DNA of 23,321 bases, taken from the NCBI GenBank assembly GCA_002633005.1, contig NMRA01000071.1:370197-393517 (forward strand), read 5' to 3'. A model generated the notes under the pieces. It searched no databases. It worked only from the letters and a program-made list of their open reading frames with translations, and was not told the DNA's origin. The position numbers and the translations under genes were made by a program. The DNA comes from Phoronis australis. Lineage: Eukaryota; Phoronida; Phoronidae. Shown here in pieces: positions 1-23,321 of the stretch; position 1 is the first letter of the stretch, and the number at the start of each line of letters is the position of its first letter.

Positions 1-172
1 ACCAAAAACAAAAATGATATAAAGGAACTATACACAGTGTTCAAAGAAGGTCACAAAGTCACTCTACGGGAGTGAACAAGAAAGATCATCGCAAAATAAA
101 GTTGGCTATGGTTGTTGAGTATAGTCATACTAATTTTACAAACAAAATCTCAAGAAAACACAAAAACAATTA

Positions 173-19896
<19,724 letters not shown>

Positions 19897-20745
19897 CGTC
19901 ACTAAATCTCCACCAATCATTCATGGTGTCACAGTTGTTGTCAAATCTCAAAGAATTCTGCCCAGCTGCCTGTTTTAAGTCGCTCCATTCTAGTTATGCT
20001 ATACACCTTGTTGTTACGGTAACCGTGCCTGCTGAATTGTTGGGTTGTGTAAGTGTCTCAACAGAGGGCAGCATGATCTTATACTCACAGCAGTGTACTG
20101 GAGATCGGAACAGTGCTTGAATAGTTACAATGGTGTCCTGTAGAGGGAGCTGAGAGCAAGTCCGCTGAGCAGCAAGCCAATCTGGGAAGATTCATCCTAT
20201 GTTGCAAGCCGCAGGACACATGGATAACAGCCGCACGCTGACTCTTGTGTCCACCATAAACAATATGTCCTATCAACTCTGTGATTATTTATCGGTGATG
20301 AAGGACTTGGTGAGCTCTTGAAATGGGCATGGTGAGCTGGTATGTTGCATGAACTGACAGGGTGGATATGAGCTGGTGGAGTGCACATTATGAGCTGATA
20401 TGCTGAATTTTGATGAACTGATGTGTTGGACACATTGAACAGAATAGGATGAACTTGTCAAGCAGTTGTGATGGATTTCATCAACTGCTGTGATGAAATT
20501 GGTGGTTTGATCTGATGTACTTACTGAGCTGATGCAGTAACCATGGTGATGATGTTTGGTTTAATTTAATATGTACCAGTTTCACACTATTCACTGTTTT
20601 GGTGCCTAGTCAGTTAAAATGATGCTTATACTTTACATAATTTTAATTTAAGTATTCAATTTAAATTTGTTAGTCATACTTAATTTGGACTAAATATAGA
20701 TATAATGATGTCCAAAATTAATAAATCAAGTAAGGCATGACCACC
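19897..20745 (+). other. PGGT1B: Probable PGGT1B 3' UTR with AATAAA at 20720-20725
   Basis: Sequence after the stop codon contains no conserved coding block. The first canonical poly(A) signal I see is AATAAA at 20720. A degenerate run of ATGAGCTG(A/G)T(A/G)TG-like words occupies 20308-20545. The exact transcript end is inferred. Confidence 0.5.
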
Positions 20746-20766
20746 TATTGCAATACCTGTCTCGTG

Positions 20767-21088
20767 CAATTGTGGAGCAGAACTGTGAATTGTGGTTCAG
20801 AACTGTGAATTGTGGTTCAGAACTGTGAATTGTGGTTCAGAACTGTTAACTGTGTACAGAACTGTGAATTGTGGTTCAGAACTGTGAATTGTGGTTCAGA
20901 ACTGTGAACTGTGATTCAGAACTGTGAACTGTGTACAGAACTGTGAACTGTGTACAGAACTGTGAACTGTGTACAGAACTGTGAATTGTGGTTCAGAACT
21001 GTGGTTCAGAACTGTGAACTGTGTACAGAACTGTGAATTGTGGTTCAGAACTGTGAATTGTGGTTCAGAACTGTGAATTGTGGTACAG
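20767..21088. repeat. ~20-bp tandem array, about 16 copies
   Basis: TTCAGAACTGTGAATTGTGG alternates with a 19-bp form TACAGAACTGTGAACTGTG. The two forms occur in blocks, showing higher-order expansion. It lies about 50 bp beyond the likely PGGT1B poly(A) signal. Confidence 0.95.
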
Positions 21089-21519
21089 TTTTCGTGAAAT
21101 GTGTGTGACTGCGTCAAAGGAAGTCTGCAGTAAAGAATTTCCTTACTTTGTTCAAATGAGAGGTCACTAACAGTGGTGATTGGACTTTGAGCCTCTGTTT
21201 GTGTCACAGATAGGCAGAGTTTTATGCTGCTCAAATATACCGCATTTGGGCGCACAGGTGTGTATCTGAAATAATATATCTTTAAAGTGATATTCTTTGC
21301 GCAGCTGTTTTGCATATTGTTTCATGTACTTAAGCCTCCTGTCCACGTGCTGCCATCTGTTGGCTGTAAGTGTGCATAGAACTGTGGAAGTGAAGGCCTA
21401 GAGCTATATGTTAAGTGACTGTTACTAGGGCCTTGTGCACACCTAGTCACCAGTCCACACTGATTACCATAAGTGAGAGTGTGAACACATGCCAACGTTC
21501 ATCATTTTTGTGTTGAAGT
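21089..21519. other. Intergenic: no feature recognised
   Basis: No gene, RNA or repeat can be supported here. Confidence 0.5.
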
Positions 21520-21612
21520 ACTCATAATTCACTCAAGCAATATATTCCATATTTCCCCATAATTCACTCAAGCAATATATACCATACTTTCTCATAATTC
21601 ACTCAAGTGTTG
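21520..21612. repeat. ~37-bp tandem repeat, about 2.5 copies
   Basis: CATAATTCACTCAAGCAATATAT occurs twice followed by a shortened third copy ending ACTCAAGTG, separated by ACCATA or TTTC-like spacers. Confidence 0.85.
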
Positions 21613-21639
21613 TTTCATGTGCCTTCATCCACTTAATTC

Positions 21640-21900
21640 CCTCCAATAGGGGCCGCTTTGGTAGATAAAGAAACGAAGGGGTGTTGTAAACAGGAGTGAA
21701 ACTTTGGAAACTGTAATATTTCAAAATACACTTGATGATATCACCAATTTAGAACACGTGACGAGTTTCAGAAGTCGAATGATATCAGCATTTCGTAACT
21801 TCCATTCCTGTTCGGAGGCTCGAGTACCCATAATGCCACTTGAGTTCGCTATCACTACGGTGGGGCCATTTTAGGTGGTACTGCACCACCAAACATTAAA
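21640..21900. promoter_or_regulatory. Possible promoter-like patch (ZNF143-like and YY1-like motifs)
   Basis: TACCCATAATGCC at about 21826 resembles the CCCANNATGC core bound by ZNF143/Staf factors, and GGGGCCATTTT at about 21862 resembles a YY1 site. The patch is more GC-rich than its surroundings. No conserved first exon is recognised on either side, so this is tentative. Confidence 0.3.
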
Positions 21901-22980
21901 ATTAAAAAATAATTTTTAATTGAAGATATTTGTAATTGTGTTGAATGAGCATTAGAGAATAAGTTTCGATGCGTTAAAATCCATTTTATAAAGTTTTTAA
22001 CTAAAATCAAGCGAAAATAGTATCTTTAATGTGCTGCAGGGTACAGTTTGACTAAAGGCGCTTTGTTTGCTGTAATTAACGACTGTTTTGAGGTATGCAT
22101 TGAAACTAGCTTCAGTGCTGGTTTGCTTGAGCATGAGAACACAGTGTGAATCAGAAAGATGCACTTGAATGTTCAACTGTAGATTTCCTTACCGTCAAAA
22201 CTGAGGTTCCCCGTACCGTAGAAACGAAACTGTTTGTATTTGCCTATTTTAAAATTGTAGTGCGTAGTTGGGAATCTGCTGCCATTTCATGCAGTCCTCA
22301 GATAAAATAAATTTGCAATTAATTGGATTTCATATGGCCATGTTTCTGTAATAGGCTAATTTCATTAGAAAAGGCAAAAATTTTGAATCAAAATAATATT
22401 TCCTTCTCTTGGCTTGTTCGTGTCATAACGCATTTTAAATTTTTCGGCACTGGTGGAAAAATTGCATGGACTGACGACATCATTGGATTTAACGCTATGA
22501 GAGGCGACAGGATCCTGACACACGGCTCAGTGTTACTGCTGCCTTCTCAATGCATCAGCATGTAAACTTATATTTACCTTTCACATGGTGCATTATCAAC
22601 GTGGATGTTGTTATCAGTTTTGCCAGTGAATATATCTGGAGTTTCAAGTGGAGGCTGGTTGATTCTAGTCCTTGGTTTACATTAGACGCTTAAGAAAAAA
22701 ATTGACATATCTGCAGATGTACCCGTTGTCACTATGCCACATATTTCGTAAGCCTGCAATTCGCTGTCAATTTCGCTACAAGTGTGAGCAACGATGCTTA
22801 AAGCAATTACAGTTTCAAAATGGGAGGGTCACGTTCAGGGAATACATTTGGAGAATGTTTGTCACTGGTGGTTCTAGCAATATTTAACGGTGGAAATGCA
22901 TAGAATGACTTGTTAACACTGTGGGACACTTGTGGTGTCAGTGGTGTCTTAGACACAGGGTTAGATGTGTAGTTAGTGTA
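21901..22980. other. Intergenic: weak open frames only
   Basis: Open frames at 22323-22565 and 22672-22887 (plus) and 22807-23004 (minus) match no family I recognise. No splice-bounded conserved block was found. Confidence 0.45.
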
Positions 22981-23321
22981 GCTTAGTGTAGTTAGTGCTT
23001 GCACTTTCTAGCTTTCAGCTTCTACGACCACCTAGTCCTCTGAGACGAATTAGGAAGGCATATGTAAGATCCGCTTTGGTGGCCTTTAACTACCTCTAAT
23101 CAAGACTCTTGCAGTACCTCCTCGTGGTACACCATGGTAACTGGGCACCCTGCGGCCCCAGGCTAAATTTTGCAAGGGATCTCGGAAGAGGTTAGGCTCT
23201 TAAAGGTGCAACGTGCATGACCCATCGGTGTATGGATATGCTCTGGCGTTCACCAACCTAACTCCCAGCTATGGGCAAATAGCACCCTTCATTGGTTGGG
23301 CTCAAGACTTACTACCTTGTC
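22981..23321. other. GC-richer unassigned sequence cut by the right edge, possibly part of a repeat
   Basis: Base composition changes from AT-rich to mixed. Phrases such as ACCATGGTAACTGGGCACC and CACCAACCTAACTCCCAGC have the look of an interspersed repeat end, but no second copy lies in this window to confirm it. Confidence 0.3.

Noticed and set aside
22323-22887. Two plus-strand frames of 70-80 codons beyond PGGT1B
   Set aside because: No recognisable domain, an AT-rich random-looking composition, and nothing to tie them to a transcript.

Overview
This is nuclear DNA from an animal, probably an invertebrate such as a marine deuterostome or lophotrochozoan. The phylum cannot be fixed from the sequence alone. 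The evidence is two intron-rich genes with GT-AG splice sites whose proteins resemble human ones closely, separated by AT-rich introns full of minisatellites, short inverted-repeat elements and SINE-like pieces. There is no operon, no bacterial signal and no CRISPR array.

Two genes account for the coding content. On the minus strand, 8720 to 188 holds the first 206 residues of CDK7, the CDK-activating kinase and TFIIH kinase, in seven exons. Its C-terminal exons lie beyond the left edge. On the plus strand, 8968 to 19896 holds PGGT1B, the beta subunit of protein geranylgeranyltransferase type I. Eight coding exons are visible (about 296 residues), but an internal piece of about 60 residues that carries two of the three zinc ligands is missing. 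The two start codons face away from each other with 247 bp between them, so they probably share a bidirectional promoter. The two proteins have no known joint role: one acts in transcription and the cell cycle, the other in membrane targeting of CaaX proteins. Both human orthologues map to 5q, so the pairing may be a remnant of old linkage.

Layout. 1-187: CDK7 intron. 188-4654: six CDK7 exons, with a 35-bp minisatellite near 470-675, a mosaic interspersed repeat at 1585-2845 and a CA/C-rich minisatellite at 3843-4150. 4655-8666: CDK7 intron 1, with a second copy of the mosaic repeat (5490-6748), an inverted-repeat element (7190-7566) and a tRNA-like SINE fragment. 8721-8967: the shared intergenic region. 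9069-13278: PGGT1B intron 1, with a long inverted repeat pair enclosing a 360-bp foldback, a small retrotransposon tail with a perfect 12-bp target duplication, an (AC)n tract and another repeat family. 13279-17417: exons 2-6 with a GT-rich array, a tRNA-derived SINE, a TIR element and several tandem arrays. 17405-18620: an 86-bp triplication starting inside exon 6, a single N, then about 60 copies of a 15-bp satellite, where the missing exon(s) should be. 19236-19896: the last two exons. 19897-23321: 3' UTR, a 20-bp tandem array, a promoter-like patch near 21640-21900, and unassigned sequence to the right edge.

I found no new gene system. The points most worth following are the head-to-head gene pair, the interrupted PGGT1B locus with its homogeneous satellite, and several apparently undescribed inverted-repeat elements.
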